Positions 16,796-25,279 of a stretch of DNA of 64,000 bases are shown here, piece after piece (position 1 is the stretch's first letter; each line of letters begins with the position of its first letter). A program made the position numbers and the translations under genes. Source of the stretch: Glycomyces buryatensis (GTDB lineage: Bacteria; Actinomycetota; Actinomycetes; Mycobacteriales; Micromonosporaceae). The DNA lies in the NCBI RefSeq assembly GCF_004912275.1, contig NZ_STGY01000072.1:1-64000 (forward strand), read 5' to 3'. Below the pieces are notes generated by a model. The model ran no database searches and was not told the DNA's origin. It saw only the letters and a list, made by a program, of their open reading frames with translations.

Positions 16796-18322
16796 ATGGA
16801 TTTCGAGAACGAACTCGACGTGAACCTGCGTGCCCGCTACACGCTGATCGTGGTCGTCACGGTCGAGGAGGAACGGGCCCTGCGGGCGGTGACGGCGGTG
16901 TGCGAACGCCGGCGGCGCCCCTGCATCGCCTGGGATCTCGCCGACGGGTTCGAGAACCTGCACGGCCACACCGGGACCCTGCCCACCGCGCGGGACCCGT
17001 TGGCGGTGATCGAGCGGCTCGAGAAGATCGACGGCGACGCCACGTTCGTGCTCAAGGACTTCCACGACTGCTGGACCAATCCCCAGGTGAAGCGCAAACT
17101 CCGCAGTGCCGTGCAGCGGCTCAAGTTCACCCGCAAGTCGGTGATCGTCCTCTCGCCGAACCGGAAGGTGCCCGACGAGCTGCTGGACGAGGCGGTGATC
17201 GTGGATCTGCCGCTGCCCACCAGCGCCGAGCTCGATGAGGTCCTCGATGGGCTCACCCAGACCCCCGGCGTCAGGGTCGGTCTCACCCAGGCGGGCCGCG
17301 AGAAGCTCTCCCAGGCGGCGCTCGGCATGACCGCCGCGCAGGCGAGGCGCGCCTACGCCAAGGCCATCGTGCGCGACAATGCGCTCGATGACCGGCACAT
17401 CGACACCGTGGTGCAGGACAAGAAGCACGTGATCCGCGCGAGCGAGGCGCTCGAGTTCTACCCGGTGCACGAGACGCCCGACGACGTGGGCGGGCTCGAC
17501 ATGCTCAAGCAGTGGCTGCGGCTGCGCGAGCGCGCCTTTACCCAGGAGGCCCGCGACTACGGCCTCCCGGCGCCCAAGGGGATCGCGCTGATCGGCATCC
17601 CCGGAACCGGGAAGAGCCTGACCGCCAAGATGATCGGCGGGCTGTGGCGGCTGCCGCTGCTGCGGCTCGACGTCGGCGCGCTGTTCGGCTCGCTGGTGGG
17701 CGAGGCCGAGGAGCGCACCCGCCGCGCCCTGCGCCTGGCCGAGACCGTCGCGCCGTGCGTGGTGTGGATCGACGAGATGGAGAAGGCGCTCGCCCACGGC
17801 GGCAGCGACTCCGGCACCAGCACCCGCGTGTTCGGCACCATCCTCACCTGGATGCAGGAGAAGACCGCGCCGTGCTTCGTCGTGGGCACCGCCAACGACG
17901 TGGCGAGCCTCCCGCCCGAGGTGCTCCGCAAAGGACGGTTCGACGAGATCTTCTTCCTCGACCTGCCGACCATGGAGGAGCGGGCCGAGATCCTCTCGGT
18001 GCACCTGCGCAAGCGCAACCGCCTGCGGGAGGACTTCAACGTCGACCGACTCGCCGCCGAGGCCGAAGGCTACGTGGGAGCCGAGATCGAGCAGGCGATC
18101 GTCGACGCGATGTACGTGGGGTTCAACGAGAACCGCGAGTTCGACACCAACGACATCCTGACCGCGCTGTCGCGGCAGGTGCCGCTGTCGGTGTCGCAGC
18201 GCGAGACGATCGGCGCACTGCGGTCCTGGTTGCGGGAAGGGCGCGCGCAGTCGGCCTCGTTCAGCGAGACCGTCGAAGCCGAACGCCAGTTCGTCGTCCC
18301 ACTCGAACCCCTCGACCCATGA
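16796..18322 (+). CDS. AAA ATPase, Ycf46-like
   Basis: 508 residues. An N-terminal domain of about 230 residues includes [17 protein letters not shown] strands and [14 protein letters not shown], as in Ycf46 proteins. The AAA module follows: Walker A GIPGTGKS (267-274), Walker B VVWIDE (ending Glu327), sensor 1 VVGTAND and the second region of homology [15 protein letters not shown] with arginine fingers. The preferred start is the ATG at 16796, with AGGAG seven bases upstream; an ATG at 16775 would give a four-base overlap with the propeller gene. Ycf46 relatives occur in cyanobacteria and plastids, and their precise job is not settled. Here it is flanked by a propeller gene and a Ycf35-like gene, so a remodelling complex is likely. 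Confidence 0.9.
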   Translation: MDFENELDVNLRARYTLIVVVTVEEERALRAVTAVCERRRRPCIAWDLADGFENLHGHTGTLPTARDPLAVIERLEKIDGDATFVLKDFHDCWTNPQVKRKLRSAVQRLKFTRKSVIVLSPNRKVPDELLDEAVIVDLPLPTSAELDEVLDGLTQTPGVRVGLTQAGREKLSQAALGMTAAQARRAYAKAIVRDNALDDRHIDTVVQDKKHVIRASEALEFYPVHETPDDVGGLDMLKQWLRLRERAFTQEARDYGLPAPKGIALIGIPGTGKSLTAKMIGGLWRLPLLRLDVGALFGSLVGEAEERTRRALRLAETVAPCVVWIDEMEKALAHGGSDSGTSTRVFGTILTWMQEKTAPCFVVGTANDVASLPPEVLRKGRFDEIFFLDLPTMEERAEILSVHLRKRNRLREDFNVDRLAAEAEGYVGAEIEQAIVDAMYVGFNENREFDTNDILTALSRQVPLSVSQRETIGALRSWLREGRAQSASFSETVEAERQFVVPLEPLDP

Positions 18323-18375
18323 GCGGGGCGACGCCCGCGCCTGCCCCGACCGAAACCGCGACTCAGGAGGATCCG

Positions 18376-18792
18376 TTGTCCCACTTCACGACCATGACCA
18401 CCCAGATCACCGACCCGGAGGCGCTGCGATCGGCGCTGGGCGATGTCGGCTACGGCGACGTGGAGGTCCACGATCATGCCCAGCCGCTGTACGGCTACCT
18501 CGGCGACCAGCGCTCCGACCGGGCGAACGTCATCGTGCGGCGCCGGCACATCGGCCGCGCCTCCAACGACATCGGATTCCGCCGCGAGGAGGACGGGCAC
18601 TACCTCGCAGTGATCAGCGAGTACGACCGCCGCGTGCACGACGACGCATGGCTCGGCCGCGTCAGCGCCCGCCACGCCTATAACGCCACGTCCGCGACGC
18701 TCGCCGAACAGGGCTTCCACATCGCCGATGAAACCGTCGAGGAGGACGGCACCGTGCGCCTGGTGCTGCGTCGCATTGGAGCCGGGCAATGA
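18376..18792 (+). CDS. DUF1257 (Ycf35-like) protein
   Basis: 138 residues starting from TTG at 18376 with AGGAGG five bases upstream. The resulting MSHFTTMTTQI start is the conserved beginning of DUF1257 proteins, which decides against the ATG at 18319. The body has two similar alpha/beta halves (ALGDVGYGDVEVH, DEDGHYLAVIS-like, LAEQGFHIADE). DUF1257 is of unknown biochemical function. Its repeated genomic association with Ycf46-like ATPases and DUF2997 is established at family level and is reproduced here. Its stop overlaps the second propeller gene by four bases (ATGA). Confidence 0.88.
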   Translation: MSHFTTMTTQITDPEALRSALGDVGYGDVEVHDHAQPLYGYLGDQRSDRANVIVRRRHIGRASNDIGFRREEDGHYLAVISEYDRRVHDDAWLGRVSARHAYNATSATLAEQGFHIADETVEEDGTVRLVLRRIGAGQ

Positions 18793-20615
18793 AGCCCAAA
18801 TTGCGGGCGCGGTTGCGCAGCGACCTCACCTGGGAGCCGGTCTACCACGGGCTTCGCTCGAACGCCATCTTTCGGCTGGAGCGGTCGGGCGACCCCGAGG
18901 CGTTCGCCGTTCTGGCCCAGGTGTTCGCCTCCACTTCAGACGACTGGACCCAGGGCCAGGTTCGCCAAGCGCTGGAAAGGATCCGCGAAGATCAGGCGGG
19001 AATCGACGCGATGGCGGGAATAGTGGTGTCCACTGGGGATGAAGCACTGGCGGCGCTCATCGCCGAACGGGCGCCCGCCGATCCCCTCTCGCATGCCGTC
19101 GTGCTGTACCTGGCCGGCGAGTTCGACCGGTACGAGGACCTCGACTTCGACGGCTCGCTGATGCGCGCCGCCCACCGCGCGGGCACCCCGGCCCTGCGGC
19201 AGGCACTGGCGCAGGTCGCGCGCACCTCCGGACGCCTGCAATGGGTCAGGACCGTCGCCGGGGAGCGGCGCCCGGACCTGGACCGGCTCTCCGCCGCGGA
19301 ATGGGAGGCCGCGATCGCGTCACTGGTACGCGCGAGGCGGTGGGGCGAGCTGGTCGACCTGGCGACCCGCGCACCCGTGACCGTCGGGGCGGACATCCTG
19401 TGCGAACTGGCGAGCCACGACTGGCATCCGTCCGATCGGGACGGACGCAGGGAGTTCGCCCACCTCGCGAAGCTCGCGGCCGCCGCGCGGCAGGCCAGGC
19501 CGCCACAGGACGGCCCGTTCAGCGACGCGGACGCTCAGGTGCTCGACGGTGGCCTGGAGGTGCGCAGGCTGGCGGTGAGCCCGGACGGCTCAATGCTGGC
19601 GAGCACCGGTGCCACCGAACCGGTGCGGTTCTGGCACCTGCCGACCGGGACCACCCGCCGCACGCTCACCGGATGGGCGAAGGGGGTCAAAGGCATGATG
19701 TTCACCCCGGACGGGGAGCAGTTCGTCGCCGGTGACCGCGGAGGGCGGATCGCCCGTTGGAGCGTCCAGGAGGAGCGGCCGCTCGACCCGCTCGTCGGCC
19801 ACCGCCGCAAGGTCCTCGCCTTCGCCGCCGCATTGGACGGGAGGACGCTGTTCAGCAGCGGTAGCGCGGGTGAGATCCGCACGTGGGAACTGCCCTCCGG
19901 CCGACCGGGAGTGGTCTTCAAAGGCGACTTGTGGTCGTTCGACCTCGCCTTGAGCACCGACGGCACTCGACTCTTCAGCGGCGGCACCGGCCTGGTGCGC
20001 GTGCACCGACTGCCGGACGGGGCGGTGGACGGGGAGCTGCGCGGCCACCGCAAACCCGTGATGAGCCTCGCGGTCGCACCTGACGGCGAGCTCGTGGCAA
20101 CCGCGTCGCTCGACAAGACGGTGCGCCTGTGGCACTTGCCCACAGGACGGTCGACTGCGTGCCTCGAGGATCATCGCGCCGCGGTCAACGCGGTCGCCAT
20201 GACGCCGGACGGACAGTGGCTGGCGAGCGCGGGGTGGGACGGTTCGGTCCGGATATGGGAGCTGCCGACCGGCAAGGCCGCCTACGTACTGGACGACCGG
20301 CTCGGCCGCGTCCAATGCCTGGCGATGAGCCCGGACGGCACAACGCTCGCGTGCGGCACCATCAAAGGGCGGATCCACCTGTGGCGGCGGCGGCTGTCGC
20401 CGCTGCATTCGATCATGGGCGGACCATTGGAGCGGGTCGGACTCGACGAGGTCGGCGAACTCGATCGGAAGGCGGGTGAGATGACGGCCGACGAACTGGT
20501 CTGGAAGGACTTGATCGTGGGACTGCTGCGCTGGCGCGGCCGCCACGATGTCGAACTCGGCGACGCCGTGGGCGACGCGGCCACCCTCTCGCAGGACGTG
20601 GAACTCGGCGACTGA
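18789..20615 (+). CDS. Helical-repeat plus WD40-like beta-propeller protein, second copy
   Basis: 608 residues, no signal peptide. It is a paralogue of the protein at 14583: its helical domain contains VVLYLAGEFDRYEDLDFDG near residue 110. Its propeller blades (about 255-540) end in FWHLPTG, TWELPSG, LWHLPTG and IWELPTG. The tail repeats WKDLIVGLLRWRGRHDVELG and ends DVELGD. It is a more canonical WD40 protein than the first, with GH and W-D-like spacing (GHRKPVMSLAV, DKTVRLWHL). Last gene of the operon; a hairpin follows. Likely a scaffold or client adaptor for the chaperone and ATPase. Confidence 0.87.
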   Translation: MKPKLRARLRSDLTWEPVYHGLRSNAIFRLERSGDPEAFAVLAQVFASTSDDWTQGQVRQALERIREDQAGIDAMAGIVVSTGDEALAALIAERAPADPLSHAVVLYLAGEFDRYEDLDFDGSLMRAAHRAGTPALRQALAQVARTSGRLQWVRTVAGERRPDLDRLSAAEWEAAIASLVRARRWGELVDLATRAPVTVGADILCELASHDWHPSDRDGRREFAHLAKLAAAARQARPPQDGPFSDADAQVLDGGLEVRRLAVSPDGSMLASTGATEPVRFWHLPTGTTRRTLTGWAKGVKGMMFTPDGEQFVAGDRGGRIARWSVQEERPLDPLVGHRRKVLAFAAALDGRTLFSSGSAGEIRTWELPSGRPGVVFKGDLWSFDLALSTDGTRLFSGGTGLVRVHRLPDGAVDGELRGHRKPVMSLAVAPDGELVATASLDKTVRLWHLPTGRSTACLEDHRAAVNAVAMTPDGQWLASAGWDGSVRIWELPTGKAAYVLDDRLGRVQCLAMSPDGTTLACGTIKGRIHLWRRRLSPLHSIMGGPLERVGLDEVGELDRKAGEMTADELVWKDLIVGLLRWRGRHDVELGDAVGDAATLSQDVELGD

Positions 20616-20635
20616 GCGCCCCGAGTCCGAGCGGG

Positions 20636-20660
20636 CCGCCGGCCCGACCTCGGCCGGCGG
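20636..20660 (+). terminator. Hairpin after the chaperone/AAA operon
   Basis: CCGCCGGCC and GGCCGGCGG form a nine-base perfect stem 20 bases past the last stop codon, within a wider GC-rich symmetric block. Confidence 0.6.
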
Positions 20661-20775
20661 GCGGGGCCCGTCCAGGCGAGGTGGACGGCTGGTAGGGCAT
20701 TGATGTTTGCCACTGTTGTGCCGGGCCTATTTGGGTTATTCTGAGTATTTCCCGCTGTGTAGGGAGATGGTCGCT

Positions 20776-21210
20776 GTGCGAATACATGACATTCTGCGTT
20801 CCAAAGGGTCTGGTGTGGTTTCCATCCGGCCGGAGGACCCGGTGCGCCTCCTCGTGACGAAGCTGGCCGAGCACAACCTGGGTGCGCTGGTCGTGAGCGT
20901 GGACGGCTTCGCAGTCGCCGGAATCGTCTCCGAACGGGACGTGGCCCGGGGGTTGCACTCGGATCCCGACCTGCTCGATGCCCCCGTTTCGCGGATCATG
21001 ACCACAGACGTGCACACCTGCGTCCTTGACGACTCGATCGAGGACCTGATGGTGTTGATGACCGATCAGCGCGTCCGGCACGTCCCGGTCGTCACCGCCA
21101 GCGGCGTTCTCACGGGCATTGTGAGCATCGGCGACGTCGTGAAGGGCCGCATCGGCCAACTCGAGTTCGAGAAGGAGCAGCTCGAGGGCTACATCTCCAG
21201 CGCGGGCTGA
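20776..21210 (+). CDS. Tandem CBS-domain protein
   Basis: 144 residues made of two CBS motifs (about 8-65 and 75-130), with the paired features VSIRPEDPVRLLVTKLAEHNLGALVV, GIVSERDVARGL and later HVPVVTASGVLTGIVSIGDVVK. CBS pairs bind adenosyl ligands such as AMP, ATP or NADH. The GTG at 20776 is preferred (MRIHDILRSKG is a usual opening) because AGGGAG lies nine bases upstream; an ATG at 20767 is too close to it. Stand-alone, with no enzyme domain. Its end overlaps the end of HelR by 22 bases in convergent orientation. Confidence 0.85.
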   Translation: MRIHDILRSKGSGVVSIRPEDPVRLLVTKLAEHNLGALVVSVDGFAVAGIVSERDVARGLHSDPDLLDAPVSRIMTTDVHTCVLDDSIEDLMVLMTDQRVRHVPVVTASGVLTGIVSIGDVVKGRIGQLEFEKEQLEGYISSAG

Positions 21211-23366
21211 TCGCTTCGCTCGGAGGTGAGGACGACGAGTCGCTGGGTCGCCCTCGTCATCGCCACGTAGCGGTCGACCGCGCCGGTGATTCCCCCGCCG
21301 AAGGACTCCGGATCGATGAGCACCACCAGGTCGAACTCGAGCCCCTTCGACAGCTCCGGAGACAGCGACCGGACCCTGGGCGTTTCCTCGAAGGCGGGGG
21401 CGCCGATGACGCACGCGGTCCCCTCCGAGTGCTCGGCGAGCCACGCATCGAGGATCGAGTCCAGATCCGAAGTGGACCCGTGCTCGACGGGCACACCGCT
21501 GCGGCGCACCGAGGTCGGCACGTTCGCGTCCGGAAGCGCGGCCTTGATGACCTGCTCGGCCTCCGCCATCACCTCTTCGGGCGTGCGGTAGTTGATATTC
21601 AGGGAGGCGAGCTCGTTCCGTTCGAGGCCGACCCGCGCCAGCCGCTCACGCCACGACTCGGTGAACCCGTGCCGGGCCTGCGCGCGGTCCCCGACAATGG
21701 TGAAACTCCGGGACGGGCAGCGACGCACCAGCATCTGCCACTGGGCATCGGTCAGCTCCTGGGCCTCGTCCACCACGACGTGCGCGAACGGGCCGGCGAG
21801 CAGGTCCGGCTCGGCAGTCTCCAGGTCCTCGTAGTGAACCAAGGCGTCCTGGAGGTCCGCGCCCTTGAGCAGGATCATCCCCTCCACGTTGCCGTCCCCC
21901 GCTTCGAGGATGTCCTCCACGACCTTGTCGATGACCTCGCGCTCGGACGCGATCGCGGCCTCGCGTCGGCGGGCGTTGCGGGAGGCCTCCGGGTCGCCCA
22001 GGCGCTGGCGGGCGGCGTCCAGGAGCGGCAGGTCCGACACGGTCCAGGCCTGCGGCTCATCGCGTTGCAGCCTCGCCACCTCGTCCTCGTCGAGCCAAGG
22101 GGCGCACATGCGCAGGTAGGCGGGCACCGTCCACAGATCGCCGACGAGGTCCGCCGCCTCGATCATCGGCCATGCCCGGTAGAGCGCCTTGACCAGCTCG
22201 CGGTTCTGAGCGAGCGAGCGGCGCAGCAGGTCCTCCGAGACGTCCTCGTCGCCGTGCTTGTCGATGAGGATCGCGACCAGCTCGTCCCAGATCTGGGCCC
22301 GCGCCTCGTTATGGGGCGTGCCGAGCTCCACGGCCTCGAACGCCGCGGCCCAGTCCCCGGGGTCGAGGGACACCTCGGACCAGTGGGTCTCGACGTCCAT
22401 CCCCTCGGTCGGCGGCCGCTCGTAGAGCCGCACGGCCGGTTCTATCGCCTGCACCATGCCCGCCGCCGACTTCAGGCGGACCACGACCGGGTCGGGTTCG
22501 ATCGCCGCTTCGGCGCCCTCGGCTATGAGTTCTCGCAGCGTACAGGTCTGCACACCTTCCTCTCCGAGGCTCGGGAGGACGTCGGCGACGTAGTTCAAAT
22601 ACGGCTGGTGGGGGCCGATGAACAGCACGCCGCCGCGGTGGTGGCCCACCCGCGGGTCGGAGTAGAGCAGGTAGGCGGCGCGGTGCAGCGCGACGACGGT
22701 CTTGCCCGTGCCGGGCCCGCCGTCGACTACGAGCGTGCCCCTCGAGCCCGCCCGGATGATCGCGTCCTGGTCGGCCTGGATGGTGCCGAGCACGTCCCGC
22801 ATCCGCTCCGACCGGTTGCTCCCCAGGCTCGCGATGAACGCGGACTGGTCGTCCAGCGCGGCATGCCCTTCGAGCCCTTCGGGGGTGAACACCTCCTCCC
22901 AGTAGTCGCTGATGCGGCCGCGAGTCCAGCGGTACCTGCGGCGGCTCGCCAGGCCCATCGAGTCGCCGTGGGTCGCGCCGAAGAACGGCTCGGCCGCGGG
23001 GGAACGCCAGTCGAGCAGCAGGCGGCGCCCTTCGTCGTCGGTGAGGCCGAGCCGCCCGATGTAGACGGTTTCGGAGCCGTCGGCACTGACGGTCCTGCCC
23101 AGGCACAGATCGAGGCCGAAGCGACGCAGCGCGCGCAGGCGGCCGGACAGCCGGTGAATCTCCTGGTCTCGGTCCATGGCGGCCTGCCCCTGGCCGCCGG
23201 GCATCTTGCGCACGGCTTCGAGCCGTCCGGTCAGGTCGGCGATCGACTGCTCCAGGCTCGCCGCGATGGCGGCGAGGTGACGCTCGTCGTCGGCGATCAG
23301 TTTCGGGTCGGACTTGGCCGACAGGCGTTCGGGAAGTTGGAAGGCGCTGGGGGTCATCGGGTTCAC
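21189..23366 (-). CDS. helR: HelR: RNA polymerase recycling motor ATPase (UvrD-like superfamily 1)
   Basis: 725 residues from a GTG at 23366 (CGGAGC upstream); a start at 23435 would add 23 residues. The N-terminal LSAKSDPKLIADDERHLAAIA region and coiled coil are those of HelD/HelR proteins. The motor has Walker A GGPGTGKT, helicase motif II VVVDEAQELT, a VGDRAQ motif and the C-terminal VAMTRATQRLVVL. The family removes RNA polymerase from DNA, and HelR members can displace rifamycins from the polymerase. In streptomycetes such genes are often induced by rifampicin, but I did not recognise a rifamycin-associated element upstream. Confidence 0.87.
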   Translation of the reverse strand: MNPMTPSAFQLPERLSAKSDPKLIADDERHLAAIAASLEQSIADLTGRLEAVRKMPGGQGQAAMDRDQEIHRLSGRLRALRRFGLDLCLGRTVSADGSETVYIGRLGLTDDEGRRLLLDWRSPAAEPFFGATHGDSMGLASRRRYRWTRGRISDYWEEVFTPEGLEGHAALDDQSAFIASLGSNRSERMRDVLGTIQADQDAIIRAGSRGTLVVDGGPGTGKTVVALHRAAYLLYSDPRVGHHRGGVLFIGPHQPYLNYVADVLPSLGEEGVQTCTLRELIAEGAEAAIEPDPVVVRLKSAAGMVQAIEPAVRLYERPPTEGMDVETHWSEVSLDPGDWAAAFEAVELGTPHNEARAQIWDELVAILIDKHGDEDVSEDLLRRSLAQNRELVKALYRAWPMIEAADLVGDLWTVPAYLRMCAPWLDEDEVARLQRDEPQAWTVSDLPLLDAARQRLGDPEASRNARRREAAIASEREVIDKVVEDILEAGDGNVEGMILLKGADLQDALVHYEDLETAEPDLLAGPFAHVVVDEAQELTDAQWQMLVRRCPSRSFTIVGDRAQARHGFTESWRERLARVGLERNELASLNINYRTPEEVMAEAEQVIKAALPDANVPTSVRRSGVPVEHGSTSDLDSILDAWLAEHSEGTACVIGAPAFEETPRVRSLSPELSKGLEFDLVVLIDPESFGGGITGAVDRYVAMTRATQRLVVLTSERSDQPALEM

Positions 23367-23637
23367 GTCAAGGCTCCGATCGAGCAGCGGTCGAGCCGCC
23401 ACTGTTTCCGCAGGTCTCTGCTCTCGATCGGCCATTCTGCACCACGTCCCGGCTCATAGCCGCAACCCGGTTCCAACTGCGACTCGCCAGGTGTGGTACA
23501 TACTGGAGACAAAGGGGCACAACGATGTCCCGACCTTCCCCCACCCTCGCGCCCTTCAGCGCTCGCACGGCTCCGTCATGGGCCGGTGTCACAGGGTCCT
23601 CCTTTGTCTGAAGCCGCGCAGGCCGCGGTGCTTCCAC
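23367..23637. other. Spacer between helR and the pca operon
   Basis: About 270 bases hold the helR leader. There is one short plus-strand ORF beginning with ATG near 23525 (28 codons, MSRPSPTLAPF) that I cannot support as a gene. No repeat or RNA gene was recognised. Confidence 0.5.
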
Positions 23638-23667
23638 TTGACCTGACTCGCAGAATGTTCGTATAGT
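23638..23667 (+). promoter_or_regulatory. pcaI promoter
   Basis: TTGACC (23638-23643) and TATAGT (23662-23667) are 18 bases apart and lie 42 bases before the pcaI ATG. An operator-like palindrome follows directly. Confidence 0.6.
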
Positions 23668-23675
23668 AGCGATAC

Positions 23676-23690
23676 GTTCGTATGTCGAAC
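23676..23690. promoter_or_regulatory. Operator candidate of the pca operon (IclR target)
   Basis: GTTCG-TATGT-CGAAC is a perfect five-base-arm repeat with a five-base spacer at the expected transcription start. The same pattern stands before pcaF at 29982-29996 (GTTCG-CATGA-CGAAT). An IclR gene lies between the two sites. Confidence 0.6.
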
Positions 23691-23708
23691 TTCTGACGGA
23701 GGTGATCG

Positions 23709-24518
23709 ATGGCTGTGACGGCCACCCTCGCCGAGGCGGTCGAGGCCGGAATCGGCGACGGCGACAGTCTCGCGATGGAGGGGTTCACCCACCTCATCCC
23801 CCACGCCGCCGCGCACGAGGTCATCCGGCAGGGCCGCCGCGACCTCACGCTCATCCGCATGACGCCGGACGTCATCTACGACCAGCTCATCGGCGCCGGA
23901 TGCGCGTCCAAACTGGTCTTCTCCTGGGGAGGCAACCCCGGAGTCGGATCCCTGCACCGGCTCCGCGACGCCGTCGAACACGACTGGCCTACCCCCCTTG
24001 CGATCGAGGAGCACTCGCACGCGGGCATGGTCAATCGCTACGTCGCCGGCGCCTCCGGCCTGCCGTTCGCGGTCCTGCGCGGCTACTCGGGAACCGACCT
24101 GGCCGAAGTCACCGATTCGATTGCGCCGCTGACGTGCCCGTTCACCGGGGAGCGGCTCACCGCCGTATCCGCGCTCAACCCCGATGTCACCGTCATCCAC
24201 GCCCAGCGCGCCGATCGCGCGGGCAACGTGCAACTGTGGGGCATCATCGGCGCCCAGAAGGAAGCCGCCCTCGCCGCGAAGCGCACCATCGTGACCGTCG
24301 AGGAGGTCGTCGACGAACTCCCACCACACCCCGGCTCGATCCTGCTGCCGCACTGGGTGGTGGACTGGGTCTGCGAGGTCCCCGGCGGGGCCGCCCCGTC
24401 CTACGCCGCCGGATACACCGAGCGCGAGAACGACTTCTACCAGGCCTGGGATGCGATCAGCCGCGACCGAGTGGCGTTCGCCGAATGGATCGACGCCAAT
24501 GTCAAGGGGCAGCCGTGA
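23709..24518 (+). CDS. pcaI: 3-oxoadipate CoA-transferase subunit A
   Basis: 269 residues of class I CoA-transferase alpha subunit: N-terminal IGDGDSLAMEGFTH, central FSWGGNPGVGSLHRLRDAVE and HAQRADRAGNVQLWG. With PcaJ it moves CoA from succinyl-CoA to 3-oxoadipate in the cytoplasm, the penultimate step of the beta-ketoadipate pathway. Glutaconate CoA-transferase subunits look similar, but the operon context (pcaJHGBC) fixes the role. The ribosome site GACGGAGGTGATCG is strong. First gene of an operon whose genes overlap by four or eight bases. Confidence 0.92.
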   Translation: MAVTATLAEAVEAGIGDGDSLAMEGFTHLIPHAAAHEVIRQGRRDLTLIRMTPDVIYDQLIGAGCASKLVFSWGGNPGVGSLHRLRDAVEHDWPTPLAIEEHSHAGMVNRYVAGASGLPFAVLRGYSGTDLAEVTDSIAPLTCPFTGERLTAVSALNPDVTVIHAQRADRAGNVQLWGIIGAQKEAALAAKRTIVTVEEVVDELPPHPGSILLPHWVVDWVCEVPGGAAPSYAAGYTERENDFYQAWDAISRDRVAFAEWIDANVKGQP

Positions 24519-25279
24519 CAACCGCTTATGCGACCGACGAGATGATGACCATCGCCGCGGCCCGCGCGCTCGAAGGGCGTCGCACCTGCTTCGTCGGCAT
24601 CGGCCTGCCGTCCCTGGCGGCCAACCTCGCACGGGCCACCTCCATCCCCGACATCGTCCTCATCTACGAGTCGGGCACCATCGGCTCCAAGCCTCCGCAC
24701 CCGCCGCTGTCCATCGGCGACGGCGTCCTGGCCGAGACCGCCGACACCGTCGTCTCCAGCGCCGAGATCTTCAACTATTGGCTCCAGCCGGGCCGCATCG
24801 ACATCGGGTTCCTCGGTGCCGCGCAGGTAGACCGGTTCGCGAACATCAACACGACGGTCATCGGCGACTACCGACGCCCTAAGGTGCGCCTGCCGGGAGC
24901 CGGTGGCGCGCCGGAAATCGCGGCCTCCTGCCGCGAGACGGTCATCGTCGTGCGCCATTCCAAGCGAGTCTTCGTAGACCGGCTCGACTTCGTGACCTCC
25001 GTCGGACACGGCGACGGCCCGGGCGCGCGCGAACGGCTCGGCCTGCGCGGGGCGGGGCCGACCTCTGTCATCACCGACCTGGGCATACTCGAACCCGACC
25101 CCGAATCGAGGGAACTGATGCTCACCCGCCTTCACCCCGGCGTCGATGTCGACCGTGCGCGCGAGGCAACGGGCTGGCCCCTCAAGGTCTCAGGCCGACT
25201 CGCGACCACCGCCGAGCCGACACGGGCCGAACTGACCGCGCTGCGCCGGCTCGCGGCAGGAACCGAGGAGCGGACGTGA
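24515..25279 (+). CDS. pcaJ: 3-oxoadipate CoA-transferase subunit B
   Basis: 254 residues from a GTG whose last bases overlap the pcaI stop (GTGA). The catalytic glutamate of class I CoA-transferase beta subunits is in LIYESGTIG, and the characteristic GFLGAAQVDRFANINTTVIGDY stretch follows. It forms the active CoA-transferase with PcaI. The four-base overlap on each side implies coupled translation and equal amounts of the two subunits. Confidence 0.92.
   Translation: MTTAYATDEMMTIAAARALEGRRTCFVGIGLPSLAANLARATSIPDIVLIYESGTIGSKPPHPPLSIGDGVLAETADTVVSSAEIFNYWLQPGRIDIGFLGAAQVDRFANINTTVIGDYRRPKVRLPGAGGAPEIAASCRETVIVVRHSKRVFVDRLDFVTSVGHGDGPGARERLGLRGAGPTSVITDLGILEPDPESRELMLTRLHPGVDVDRAREATGWPLKVSGRLATTAEPTRAELTALRRLAAGTEERT

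Noticed and set aside
21429-23459. Plus-strand open frame of 676 codons opposite helR
   Set aside because: Antisense shadow of a motor protein with all its motifs; no family resemblance and no ribosome site.
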